From a virus: a DNA stretch of 64,000 nt. Shown here piece by piece: positions 9,128-17,402 of the stretch. Every line of letters starts with the position of its first letter. Positions within the stretch are counted from its first letter, which is position 1. Location: IMG/VR virus record IMGVR_UViG_3300007512_000001, positions 114,944-178,943 of that record; one strand, given 5' to 3'. Position numbers and translations under genes: made by a program. Under the pieces are notes generated by a model. It was not told the origin of the DNA and ran no database searches. It worked only from the letters and a program-made list of their open reading frames with translations.

Positions 9128-9811
9128 ATGATAAAAGAATTCTACTTACAAAATAAAGACAAAGTATGGAATTACGAACCGATTCCAAGTGACAAAGATC
9201 CTGTCAATTGGGTTAATTGGGAATGTAAATATCCATGGTTAAAACTACAAATAGATGCCCCGTTTAAAGAAATGCTTGAAGAAGCAAAGAACATAAAACA
9301 TATGTTTGTAGAACATCGCGATGATCAGTCACAAGGCTGGAAAAGTATTTGTTTACACGGAATTGATGATCACATAACTGGACCACCGCAAGATCATGGC
9401 TATAGCAACGACACTCTTAGAGTGTGGACAAACGCATCTAATCATTGTCCTATAACAACAAATTATTTTAAAAATACATTTCCTTTTAGTGCATATGATA
9501 GATTAAGAATTATGTTACTTGAGCCCGGCGGATATGTTGATGTGCATTATGACGGACTTAGAGAAGATAATCCTAGTAGAGCAGTTAACTTCAGCCTTAA
9601 TCACCCAAAAGACTGTCATCTAATTACAGAAAATGGAATAGTTCCATTTGAAAACACAGGCAGTATAATTCATTTTAACATTGCATATGACCATTGTGTT
9701 ATAAACAATAGTAGTGAAGATAGATATCATATTATTGTACATGGTGCAGAAACAGATCAATTTAATAATATTGTTTTAACCAGTTATGAAAGTCAAATTA
9801 ATATTGCTTAG
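9128..9811 (+). CDS. 2-oxoglutarate/Fe(II) oxygenase (Asp/Asn hydroxylase-like)
   Basis: A 227-residue double-stranded beta-helix enzyme. The Fe(II) ligands are H140 and D142 in VDVHYDG and the distal His189 in DHCVINNSSEDRYHIIVHG. Arg199, ten residues further on, fits the 2-oxoglutarate-binding Arg of the aspartyl/asparaginyl hydroxylase family (H-x-V-x-N...R-x-H). The complete triad argues for an active hydroxylase. It sits among the fibre genes, so fibre Asp/Asn/Pro residues are possible substrates; this is inference. The stop overlaps the next gene by 26 bases. TTTAAAT 5 bases before the ATG resembles the late octamer. Confidence 0.8.
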   Translation: MIKEFYLQNKDKVWNYEPIPSDKDPVNWVNWECKYPWLKLQIDAPFKEMLEEAKNIKHMFVEHRDDQSQGWKSICLHGIDDHITGPPQDHGYSNDTLRVWTNASNHCPITTNYFKNTFPFSAYDRLRIMLLEPGGYVDVHYDGLREDNPSRAVNFSLNHPKDCHLITENGIVPFENTGSIIHFNIAYDHCVINNSSEDRYHIIVHGAETDQFNNIVLTSYESQINIA

Positions 9812-10853
9812 AATTACAGATAAAAATTGTAAAAATATAGCAGACAGATTATGTGATTTTACAGAATTTTGTGTTCAGCAGAGATATCCTATACACTTGC
9901 AAAATGATACAGACCCTATTGTTAAAGCAGATGAAGATTATATTTTTGTTATAAAAGCAGGGCATGTGTTTTGGGATAGATCAATTTTTGACCAATGCAT
10001 TGACGAATCAAACGAAGCAGTAATAGGAAATGAAAATTGGTTTTTAATTAATTGTAAACTACTCGAAACTGATAAAGAAGCGTATATACCAACAAAAACA
10101 TTTTCTAATAAAATAGAAATATTAAAAGCATATTGCTACCCAGAAAACTACTACAGTGATATAAAAAGGTTAATGGAAAATTTAGATAATCCAATGCCTC
10201 AAGAAGTAGAACCATTCGCATTTGAATTACGTGAAGCTGTGAGAAATTTAACAGATGGATACTACATTATAAACACAGAAGAAGTTAATATATCACATAA
10301 GTTTGCATATAAGTTTGACAATTATATAGGCGTATGTGGTGGATTAAAAACTTATATTTTGTTAGGACAGGATTATTTTACAGACAACACAAATGTTTTA
10401 ATGTTTGATATTAGTCCTGCCGCAATAAAGTGGCAACAATATCTAAAAAATAACTGGGATGGTGAAATAGAATCCTTTAAACTTTTAACAAATAAATTCG
10501 TAAAGGCAAATCCAAATTTAGTAGGAATTCAAGACGGCGATCGCACAATTGAAAAATATATTAGTGAAAACAATATTACATCATTAGAACTAAAACAATA
10601 CTGGAATAAGTTTTTAAAGTTAAATGTAGTATATAAACAATTAGATCTTTTTAATAATGAACACATTGAGGAACTTTTGGAACATACAAAAAACAAACAT
10701 AATACATATTTTTGGCTTAGTAATTGTTTTCAAATGGAACGGTTAATATTTCAATACGGTTCACATATTAATTTACAATCTGAGTTTATAAAGAGTTTTA
10801 GAAATCGTTCTAGTTCAACATGCGCCTTCGATATATCATCTGATTTATATTAA
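9786..10853 (+). CDS. Two-domain protein, possible glycosyltransferase/methyltransferase
   Basis: A 355-residue protein I cannot place firmly. Residues 1-~110 (VKLILLRITDKN, then DEDYIFVIKAGHVFWDRSIF) read like a GT-A glycosyltransferase-type Rossmann segment, where DEDYI could be the acidic motif. Residues ~170-350 (YIGVCGGLKTYILLG, NVLMFDISPAAIKWQQYL, TYFWLSNCFQ) look like a Rossmann methyltransferase-type domain: glycine loop, acidic strand end at MFD and a later strand. It overlaps the 2OG oxygenase by 26 bases, implying co-expression and a common pathway. No exact catalytic assignment is possible from sequence alone. Confidence 0.55.
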   Translation: MKVKLILLRITDKNCKNIADRLCDFTEFCVQQRYPIHLQNDTDPIVKADEDYIFVIKAGHVFWDRSIFDQCIDESNEAVIGNENWFLINCKLLETDKEAYIPTKTFSNKIEILKAYCYPENYYSDIKRLMENLDNPMPQEVEPFAFELREAVRNLTDGYYIINTEEVNISHKFAYKFDNYIGVCGGLKTYILLGQDYFTDNTNVLMFDISPAAIKWQQYLKNNWDGEIESFKLLTNKFVKANPNLVGIQDGDRTIEKYISENNITSLELKQYWNKFLKLNVVYKQLDLFNNEHIEELLEHTKNKHNTYFWLSNCFQMERLIFQYGSHINLQSEFIKSFRNRSSSTCAFDISSDLY

Positions 10854-10998
10854 AATAACTCTAGTCTTGCACGTAAAATGAAAATAATATGCTACTATAA
10901 TAGTTATATGCTACTAAAATCGTTAATTTAAACGCCTTAGTTAGTATATATGTGCTAACACTATTTCTCCATAAATCCATTTAAATATAGGCATACTG

Positions 10999-11016
10999 TA
11001 TATGCTCGAGCATATA
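10999..11016. repeat. 18-bp perfect palindrome
   Basis: TATATGCTCGAGCATATA, perfectly self-complementary. It starts about 7 bases after the transcription start predicted from TTAAATA at 10981, so it would be a 5'-terminal RNA hairpin or a protein-binding operator. Confidence 0.75.
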
Positions 11017-11056
11017 GATGACCTTTATATCTCTCAATAACGTTAGATTTAAAGGA

Positions 11057-11078
11057 TCTGTCTGCAATTGCAGACAGA
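11057..11078. repeat. 22-bp perfect palindrome
   Basis: Perfect inverted repeat centred on CAATTG with arms TCTGTCTG/CAGACAGA. It is the longest perfect palindrome I found in the window. Confidence 0.8.
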
Positions 11079-11109
11079 ATCATTCCATAATATGTATATA
11101 TGGTATATT

Positions 11110-11131
11110 AAGTCTTATATAAGACTTTTTT
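11110..11131 (+). terminator. Palindrome plus T tract: attenuator-like hairpin in fibre leader
   Basis: AAGTCTTATATAAGACTT (11110-11127) is followed without a gap by a run of six Ts (11126-11131), 20 bases before the fibre ATG. It has the form of a weak intrinsic terminator inside the leader, or the end of an upstream transcript. Confidence 0.5.
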
Positions 11132-11151
11132 ATAGGAATGGAGAAAAATAA

Positions 11152-14100
11152 ATGGCTTTAACTAGAATAGATACAGATCAGATTACGGATGGTGCCGTTA
11201 GTAATGCCAAAATCGCAGCTTCTGCCGCTATCGCTGGTAGTAAGTTAGAAGATGACATGACTTACGGATCAAACCTAACTGTTTCTGGCAACCTTGTTGT
11301 TAATGGTACAACAACAACTGTTGACACTACAAATATGTCTATTGAAGATCCTCTATTAGTATTCAGTGCAAACGCTTCTGGCTCAGGCGCAGTTGACTCA
11401 GGTTTTGTTGTAGAACGTGGTGACGATACCAACGTAGGTTTAATTTGGGACGAATCCGCAGATAAATTTAACTTTATCACAACAACAGAAACTGGTAGTA
11501 CCGCAGGTAACATATCCGTTGCAGGTCAAGCAAACATTATTGCTGGCAATATTGAAGGTACTATTACAACAGCGGCTCAAAATACTATTTCATCTGCTAC
11601 ATCACTAGCATCTGTAGGTACAATTACCACAGGTGTTTGGTCAGCAACTGACGTTGCTGTGGCAGCTGGTGGTACAGGCGCATCAACAGCTTCTGACGCA
11701 CGTACAAACCTAGGCCTAGCAATTGGCTCAGATGTACAAGCCTATGACGCACAATTAGCAGATGTCGCAGGTCTTGCTGTAACAGACGGTGGCATTATTG
11801 TTGGCGACGGTTCTAATTTCGTATTAGAAACGGGTGCAACAGCAAGAGCATCATTAGGTTTAACAATTGGTACACATGTACAGGCATATGACGCACAATT
11901 AGCAGATGTCGCAGGTCTTGCAGTAACAGATGGCGGCATTATCGTTGGTGATGGTTCTAACTTCACATTAGAAACAGGTGCAACAGCACGAACATCACTA
12001 GGCCTAGCAATTGGTACAGACGTACAGGCATACGATGTAGAACTAGCAGCTCTTGCTGGTTTAGCATCAGCGGCCGACAAGGGTATCCAATTTACAGGCT
12101 CAGGTACAGCCGCTACTTACGACTTAACAGCCGCAGGTAAGGCGCTACTTGATGATGCTAACGCAGCCGCTCAATTAGTAACACTTGGCTTAACAGCAAC
12201 CGCAGCTGAACTTAATACTTTAGATGATATCACATCAACAACCGCAGAGTTGAATATCGTAGACGGCGACACAGCCGCAACAGCAACAACACTTGAATTG
12301 TTTGATCGTGTAGTTGTTAACGATGACGGTACTATGGTACAAGTTGCCCTAACAGATTTCGAAACATATTTCGAAAGCGCACTAGATACATTAAATAATG
12401 TAACTTCCGCTTCATCACTAGCCACAGTTGGTACAATTGGTACAGGCGTATGGAACGGCACAGCAATTGCTGATGCATACGTTGACAATGACCTAACTAT
12501 TAGTGGTGGAACAGTAAATGACTCAGTAATTGGTGGATCAACACCAGCAGCTGGTACGTTTACAACACTAACAGCCAACGATCAGTTGGTAGTAGCCGCC
12601 GGTGCAACAATCACTGGTGATACAACAGACGAGATTACACTAGCAGTTAAAGGTGTAGGCTCACAAACAGCAAACCTAATAACTGTTGAAATTTCCGACG
12701 GTACAGATAAATTTACTATCGCTTCCGACGGTTCAGTAGTAATTAGCGAAGACTTAACACTTGCTTCAGGTGCTACAGTGTCATCAATCTTAGATGAGGA
12801 CGCAATGGGTAGTGACAGTGCAACAGCACTTGCTACACAACAATCAATTAAAGCATATGTTGATTCACAAGTTGGTTCAGCCACATTAACAGTTGCCGCT
12901 GATTCAGGTTCAGATGATAGTGTAACAGTTGGTACAGATACACTAACCTTTACTGGTGGTAATAACATTACTACAACAGTATCTGATAATGATATTAGTG
13001 TCGCATTAGACGCAACAGTATCAGGCCTAACAGCACTAAGTTCAGGTCAGTTGAATGCTGATAACATCCGTATTGATGGAAACGTTATTAGTTCAACAGA
13101 CACAAATGGTAACATTACACTTACACCAGATGGTACAGGTGACGTTGTTATTTCCGGTGACTTAACAGTTAACGGTACAACAACAACTGTAAACTCCACA
13201 GTTACAACACTAGATGATCCAATTATGACATTAGGTGGTGATACTGCTCCTGGTTCAGATGATGACAAGGACCGTGGTATTGAGTTTAGATGGCACAATG
13301 GTTCAACCGCTAAAGTTGGTTTCTTCGGTTACGACGATTCCGTAAGCAAGTTTACATTTATCCCTGACGCAACAATCTCAGGCGAGGTTGCTTCTGGTAC
13401 AGTAGGTAATGTAATCTTTGGTAACGTCGAAGGTACAATTACAACAGCCGCACAAAACAGTATTACATCTGCAACAAGTCTAGCATCCGTTGGTACAATT
13501 GGTACAGGTACATGGGAAGGCACAGACGTAGGTGTAGCACACGGTGGTACAGGTGCTTCAACAGCATCCGACGCACGTACAAACCTAGGTGTTGCTATTG
13601 GTTCTGATGTACAGGCATATGATGCAGAACTAGCTGCTATTGCTGGTTTAACATCAGCCGCTGATAAAGGTATTCAGTTCACAGGTAGTGGTACAGCCGC
13701 AGTATATGACTTGACTTCCGCAGGTAAAGCGTTGTTGGATGACGCTGACGCCGCGGCTCAACGTACAACATTGGGTCTAGTAATTGGTACAGATGTACAA
13801 GCATATGACGCTGAATTGGCGGCCATTGCTGGTTTAACATCTGCAGCCGATAAAGGTATCCAATTTACTGGTTCAGGCACTGCTTCAACATATGACCTAA
13901 CATCAGCTGGTAAAGCATTGTTAGACGATGCTGATGCCGCCGCCCAACGTACAACCATGGGCGTAGCAATTGGTTCAGATGTACAAGCATATGACGCAGG
14001 TCTTGCAGACATTGCTGGCTTGGCTGTAACAGACGGTAACATCATCGTAGGTGATGGCTCCAATTGGACAGCAGAAACAGGCGCAACTGCTCGTGCTTCA

Positions 14101-16110
14101 CTAGGCTTAACAATTGGTACACATGTACAGGCATATGACGCACAACTAGCAGATGTCGCAGGTCTTGCAGTAACAGATGGCGGTATTATTGTTGGTGATG
14201 GTTCTAATTTCGTATTAGAAACAGGCTCAACTGCTCGTGCTTCACTAGGTTTAACAATTGGTACACATGTACAGGCATATGACGCAGAACTAGCCGCAAT
14301 CGCAGGTCTAACTTCCGCAGCTGATAAAGGTATCCAGTTTACTGGTTCCGGCACAGCCGCAGTATATGACCTAACAGCAGCTGGTAAAGCATTGTTGGAT
14401 GACGCCAATGCAGCCGCACAATTAGTAACATTAGGTGTAACACCTACAGCCGCTGAACTTACAGCGGCCGCTGATGGTGACACAGCTGCAACTTCTACAA
14501 CATTAGCAGACGCAGACCGTGTAGTTGTCAATGACGGTGGCACAATGGTTCAAGTAGCACTAACAGATTTCGAGACATACTTCGAAACAGCACTTGACAC
14601 ATTGAACAACGTTACATCAGCAAGTTCACTAGCAACTGTTGGTACAATTACTTCAGGTACATGGGAAGGTACTACTGTAGCAGTAGACCAAGGTGGTACA
14701 GGCGCAACATCCTTAACCGCTAACAGCCTACTAACAGGTAATGGTACTTCAGCAGTACAAGCAGAAGCAAACATTACTTATGATGGCACAACATTTGGTG
14801 TTGACGATGCCGCTGTCTTTAACGAGAGTGGTGGTGACAACGACTTCCGTATTGAATCATCAGGCAATGCTAACATGTTCTATCTTGACGCTGGTAACGA
14901 CGCAATTGGCTTGTTAACAGCAACACCTAACGCAGGTTCAGTACTTGATATGAGTTCTTCAACAGAATCAATGGTACTACCTTCAGGTACAACTGCACAG
15001 CGTCCAGGCTCACCAGCCGCTGGTATGTTCCGTTATAATTCAACAAACAGTAATTTTGAATATTATAATGGTTCTTCATGGAAAGGTGCTACAACTGAAT
15101 TTACAGTCGTAAGAAGTGAAACCAAAACTGGTGACGGCACAACAACAGATTTTACAGGTCTAAACTCAGATCTTACAACTGCTGGTTGTATTGTTACTGT
15201 TAATGGTGTTGTACAATTACCAACAACAGCTTATGGTATTAGCGGAACAACAATTACATTTACAGAAGCACCTGCTAATGGTGATGCAATTGAAATTCGT
15301 GAAATCACTACAACAACATCTGTTAACGCATTAGAAGATGCTGACGGTGATACTAAGGTCCAAGTAGAAGAGTCTTCAGACGAAGATATCATCCGCTTTG
15401 ACGTAGGTGGCACAGAGATCATGACTTTAACAAGTTCTGCTCTACTACCTAGTGTTGACTCTAATGGAACAACAGGGTTTGACCTAGGTGGCTCAAGCGA
15501 CAAGTGGCGTGACCTTTATCTTTCGGGAGATTCAATATACTTTGGTGACTTAGTACTTAAAGATAGCGGTTCAAACACTCTACAAGTTTTCCAGAGTGAT
15601 GGGACAACACCAGCTGCTAATGAGATTAAAAGTATTACTAAGAGTGGTACAAACGGTGTAGGTGATGTCGGTCAGTCTGATAATAAGTTTGCAACAGTTT
15701 ATGCAACAACCTTCAACGGTATTTCAACATCAGCACAATACGCTGACTTGGCAGAACGTTACACAAGTGACGTAATCTACGAGCCAGGTACTGTTGTTTC
15801 CTTCGGCGGCGACGCAGAAGTAACAATGACATCTGATTCAATGGATTCACGTATTGCTGGTGTAGTAAGTACAAACCCAGGCTTCCTAATGAACGAAGGT
15901 TTGGAAGGCACAAACGTAGCAGTAGCACTAACAGGTCGTGTACCTGTTAAGGTAACAGGCACAATCCGTAAGGGTGACATGCTAGTTTCCGCAGGCGAAG
16001 GCTATGCTAAAGCTGAAGCAAACCCACGTTTAGGTTCAGTCATTGGTAAGGCACTAGAAGACTTCAACGGTACTTCAGGTATCATCGAAGTTGTTGTAGG
16101 CAGACTATAA
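11152..16110 (+). CDS. Giant repeat-rich tail-fibre protein (1652 aa)
   Basis: This is the longest gene in the window. The N-terminus MALTRIDTDQITDGAVSNAK is typical of marine phage fibres. Two clusters of ~44-55-residue repeats beginning (S/T)(D/H)VQAYDA(Q/E)LA follow: three copies in ~11720-12190 and five in ~13590-14440. They alternate between an A type (AVTDGGIIVGDGSN) and a B type (SAADKGIQFTGSGTA). Between and after them are GNLVVNGTTTTV, ALATQQSIKAYVDS and QRPGSPAAGMFRYN modules. The C-terminus (SAQYADLAERYTSDV, then EPGTVVSFGG and GRVPVKVTG, ~1530-1652) resembles fibre-tip or intramolecular-chaperone-type domains, but I cannot identify catalytic residues. It is bounded by the palindrome leader and a strong terminator, so it is its own late unit. 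Confidence 0.85.
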   Translation: MALTRIDTDQITDGAVSNAKIAASAAIAGSKLEDDMTYGSNLTVSGNLVVNGTTTTVDTTNMSIEDPLLVFSANASGSGAVDSGFVVERGDDTNVGLIWDESADKFNFITTTETGSTAGNISVAGQANIIAGNIEGTITTAAQNTISSATSLASVGTITTGVWSATDVAVAAGGTGASTASDARTNLGLAIGSDVQAYDAQLADVAGLAVTDGGIIVGDGSNFVLETGATARASLGLTIGTHVQAYDAQLADVAGLAVTDGGIIVGDGSNFTLETGATARTSLGLAIGTDVQAYDVELAALAGLASAADKGIQFTGSGTAATYDLTAAGKALLDDANAAAQLVTLGLTATAAELNTLDDITSTTAELNIVDGDTAATATTLELFDRVVVNDDGTMVQVALTDFETYFESALDTLNNVTSASSLATVGTIGTGVWNGTAIADAYVDNDLTISGGTVNDSVIGGSTPAAGTFTTLTANDQLVVAAGATITGDTTDEITLAVKGVGSQTANLITVEISDGTDKFTIASDGSVVISEDLTLASGATVSSILDEDAMGSDSATALATQQSIKAYVDSQVGSATLTVAADSGSDDSVTVGTDTLTFTGGNNITTTVSDNDISVALDATVSGLTALSSGQLNADNIRIDGNVISSTDTNGNITLTPDGTGDVVISGDLTVNGTTTTVNSTVTTLDDPIMTLGGDTAPGSDDDKDRGIEFRWHNGSTAKVGFFGYDDSVSKFTFIPDATISGEVASGTVGNVIFGNVEGTITTAAQNSITSATSLASVGTIGTGTWEGTDVGVAHGGTGASTASDARTNLGVAIGSDVQAYDAELAAIAGLTSAADKGIQFTGSGTAAVYDLTSAGKALLDDADAAAQRTTLGLVIGTDVQAYDAELAAIAGLTSAADKGIQFTGSGTASTYDLTSAGKALLDDADAAAQRTTMGVAIGSDVQAYDAGLADIAGLAVTDGNIIVGDGSNWTAETGATARASLGLTIGTHVQAYDAQLADVAGLAVTDGGIIVGDGSNFVLETGSTARASLGLTIGTHVQAYDAELAAIAGLTSAADKGIQFTGSGTAAVYDLTAAGKALLDDANAAAQLVTLGVTPTAAELTAAADGDTAATSTTLADADRVVVNDGGTMVQVALTDFETYFETALDTLNNVTSASSLATVGTITSGTWEGTTVAVDQGGTGATSLTANSLLTGNGTSAVQAEANITYDGTTFGVDDAAVFNESGGDNDFRIESSGNANMFYLDAGNDAIGLLTATPNAGSVLDMSSSTESMVLPSGTTAQRPGSPAAGMFRYNSTNSNFEYYNGSSWKGATTEFTVVRSETKTGDGTTTDFTGLNSDLTTAGCIVTVNGVVQLPTTAYGISGTTITFTEAPANGDAIEIREITTTTSVNALEDADGDTKVQVEESSDEDIIRFDVGGTEIMTLTSSALLPSVDSNGTTGFDLGGSSDKWRDLYLSGDSIYFGDLVLKDSGSNTLQVFQSDGTTPAANEIKSITKSGTNGVGDVGQSDNKFATVYATTFNGISTSAQYADLAERYTSDVIYEPGTVVSFGGDAEVTMTSDSMDSRIAGVVSTNPGFLMNEGLEGTNVAVALTGRVPVKVTGTIRKGDMLVSAGEGYAKAEANPRLGSVIGKALEDFNGTSGIIEVVVGRL

Positions 16111-16150
16111 GTTACATTATTAGTTTTAACTTACATTTTTAAGTTGTATG

Positions 16151-16182
16151 GTAAGGGGGGCGAAAGTCCCCCTTACTTTTTG
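16151..16182 (+). terminator. Rho-independent terminator after giant fibre gene
   Basis: Stem GTAAGGGGG/CCCCCTTAC (16151-16159 with 16168-16176), loop containing GAAAG, then TTTTT. Confidence 0.92.
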
Positions 16183-16186
16183 TAAA

Positions 16187-16193
16187 ATAAATA
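16187..16193 (+). promoter_or_regulatory. Late promoter ATAAATA
   Basis: ATAAATA, 21 bases before the ATG at 16215 and just after a terminator. The predicted start is near 16199, immediately before the ATAGGAG ribosome site. Confidence 0.65.
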
Positions 16194-16214
16194 ATATAAT
16201 ATAGGAGATTTAGC

Positions 16215-16961
16215 ATGTCGGTTGCTCGTTACATTGATGATTATGATGGTGAATATATTGTTTCTGGTGTTACAGTTAAAAATGGCAGAAAACACCAAGA
16301 TAGATTTTGGATTCCTAATACAATTCCTAATAGTGATCACAATAGTGTTGCTTATGTTGTAGGCAATGGAAAATCAAGAACATCAATGTCAACATTTAAG
16401 TTAAGCTATCTTTCAACAGCGGGCGGTGGACATTTGGGTAAAAATAAAGGGCAATGCTATGGTTGTAATAAAATATATCAAGATTGGTCTCCAGATTTTT
16501 TAGTAGCAACAAATTCTGATATCATTAATGACATAATTGATGAAGGCTATGCAGAAAACAATGTAGTGTTTGGCAGAGCATCCTGTTTGTTAAGACATCC
16601 TGAACATGTTTCTCTTATTCCACATGATCCTCGTATGAATTGTGGTGCAACCGCAGTATATCTTGCTTGTTTTCATGGCCACAAAAAAATATATATGTTA
16701 GGATTTGATAATCAATCTACGGATGCTACAATCAATAATAATGTATATGCTGGCACTCAGCATTATGGACCAACAGATGAAAATCCTGGCGATGCGGTTT
16801 GGATTAATAATATGTCTAGAGTTTTTAATACGTATACAGACGTAGATTTTATTAGAGTAACTGTTGCGGGTATGGAAGAAGTAATGCCAGATGAATGGAA
16901 ATGGCATCGAAATCTTAGACAAATACATTTAAAGCAATTTATTATCGAGGCTGATATCTAA
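16215..16961 (+). CDS. DUF115/MptE-like Rossmann protein, possible sugar transferase relative
   Basis: A 248-residue protein. NSVAYVVGNGKSR (residues ~43-55) is a nucleotide-binding-type loop, followed by GCNKIYQDWSPDFLVATNS and MNCGATAVYLACFHGHKKIYMLGFDN (pattern GCN-Y, S/CG-A, IYMLGFD). The same order appears in the 179-aa protein at 49867 (VVGNGESR, GCNALYREFIPDHLI, NSGLIALIIAM, IHMIGFD), so the window holds a paralogous pair. These patterns recall DUF115/6-hydroxymethylpterin pyrophosphokinase-like and sialyltransferase-like Rossmann proteins. The actual reaction is unknown. It ends 4 bases into the convergent Nudix gene. Confidence 0.6.
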   Translation: MSVARYIDDYDGEYIVSGVTVKNGRKHQDRFWIPNTIPNSDHNSVAYVVGNGKSRTSMSTFKLSYLSTAGGGHLGKNKGQCYGCNKIYQDWSPDFLVATNSDIINDIIDEGYAENNVVFGRASCLLRHPEHVSLIPHDPRMNCGATAVYLACFHGHKKIYMLGFDNQSTDATINNNVYAGTQHYGPTDENPGDAVWINNMSRVFNTYTDVDFIRVTVAGMEEVMPDEWKWHRNLRQIHLKQFIIEADI

Positions 16962-17380
16962 ATAGTTTCTACTATAACTTTAATTTTGTCTTTAATAGAG
17001 TCTAATTTTAATGTAGAGAAAACACCCGGATGCAATGGTGCTGGCCATCCTTCCATAGTTACCCAAGCATACCCACAGTGTTCATTATTTAAATTCGGTA
17101 TAAACTCGGTTTCAACAATTAGTATAAAAGTATGGTAGAAAAAGTGTCCGTCATCCGAAGTAAAAAATTCTATGGGAATAATTTTTTCTATAGCAGGTAC
17201 TATTCCTATTTCTTCAGTAAGTTCTCTTTGTAATCCATCAATGGTGCTCTCCCCTGCTTCTATTTTGCCACCTGGAAATCCCCATTTGTGTTTATATTTT
17301 GTGTCGTTTCGTAATAGAAATAAAAATTGTTTTGTATCGCGACAATAGAAAATACCGCCGGCCCCGGTAACTTGCTTCAT
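16958..17380 (-). CDS. Nudix hydrolase
   Basis: A 140-residue protein with a complete Nudix box: G at the start of GGKIEAGESTIDGLQ, then RELTEEIGI, fitting Gx5Ex7REUxEExGU. Nudix enzymes hydrolyse nucleoside diphosphates linked to another group; MutT-like cleaning of oxidised dNTPs is one possibility for a phage of this type. The start MKQVTGAGGIFYC leads straight into the fold, and the length is normal for the family. It is on the minus strand, the last gene of the gp14-gp15-Nudix block, and overlaps the 3' end of the plus-strand DUF115-like gene by 4 bases. Confidence 0.9.
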   Translation of the reverse strand: MKQVTGAGGIFYCRDTKQFLFLLRNDTKYKHKWGFPGGKIEAGESTIDGLQRELTEEIGIVPAIEKIIPIEFFTSDDGHFFYHTFILIVETEFIPNLNNEHCGYAWVTMEGWPAPLHPGVFSTLKLDSIKDKIKVIVETI

Positions 17381-17402
17381 AATAATAATTATTAGTTATA
17401 TA

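Larger units (their letters stand above)
10854..11151 (+). promoter_or_regulatory. 298-base non-coding region with three perfect palindromes before giant fibre gene
   Basis: No plausible gene is seen. The region contains TTAAATA (10981-10987, possible late promoter), then perfect inverted repeats at 10999-11016 (18 bp, centre CTCGAG), 11057-11078 (22 bp, centre CAATTG) and 11110-11127 (18 bp, AGTCTTATATAAGACT core). The last runs into six Ts and is terminator-like. A weaker GTTAG...CTAAC inverted repeat and two TGCTACTA copies lie in the first 100 bases. AGGAATGGAG precedes the ATG at 11152. It is probably a structured leader controlling the fibre gene. Confidence 0.7.

Noticed and set aside
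11720-14440. Repeats in the fibre gene as a CRISPR array
   Set aside because: The repeats are in frame, encode protein modules of 44-55 residues and have no unique spacers.
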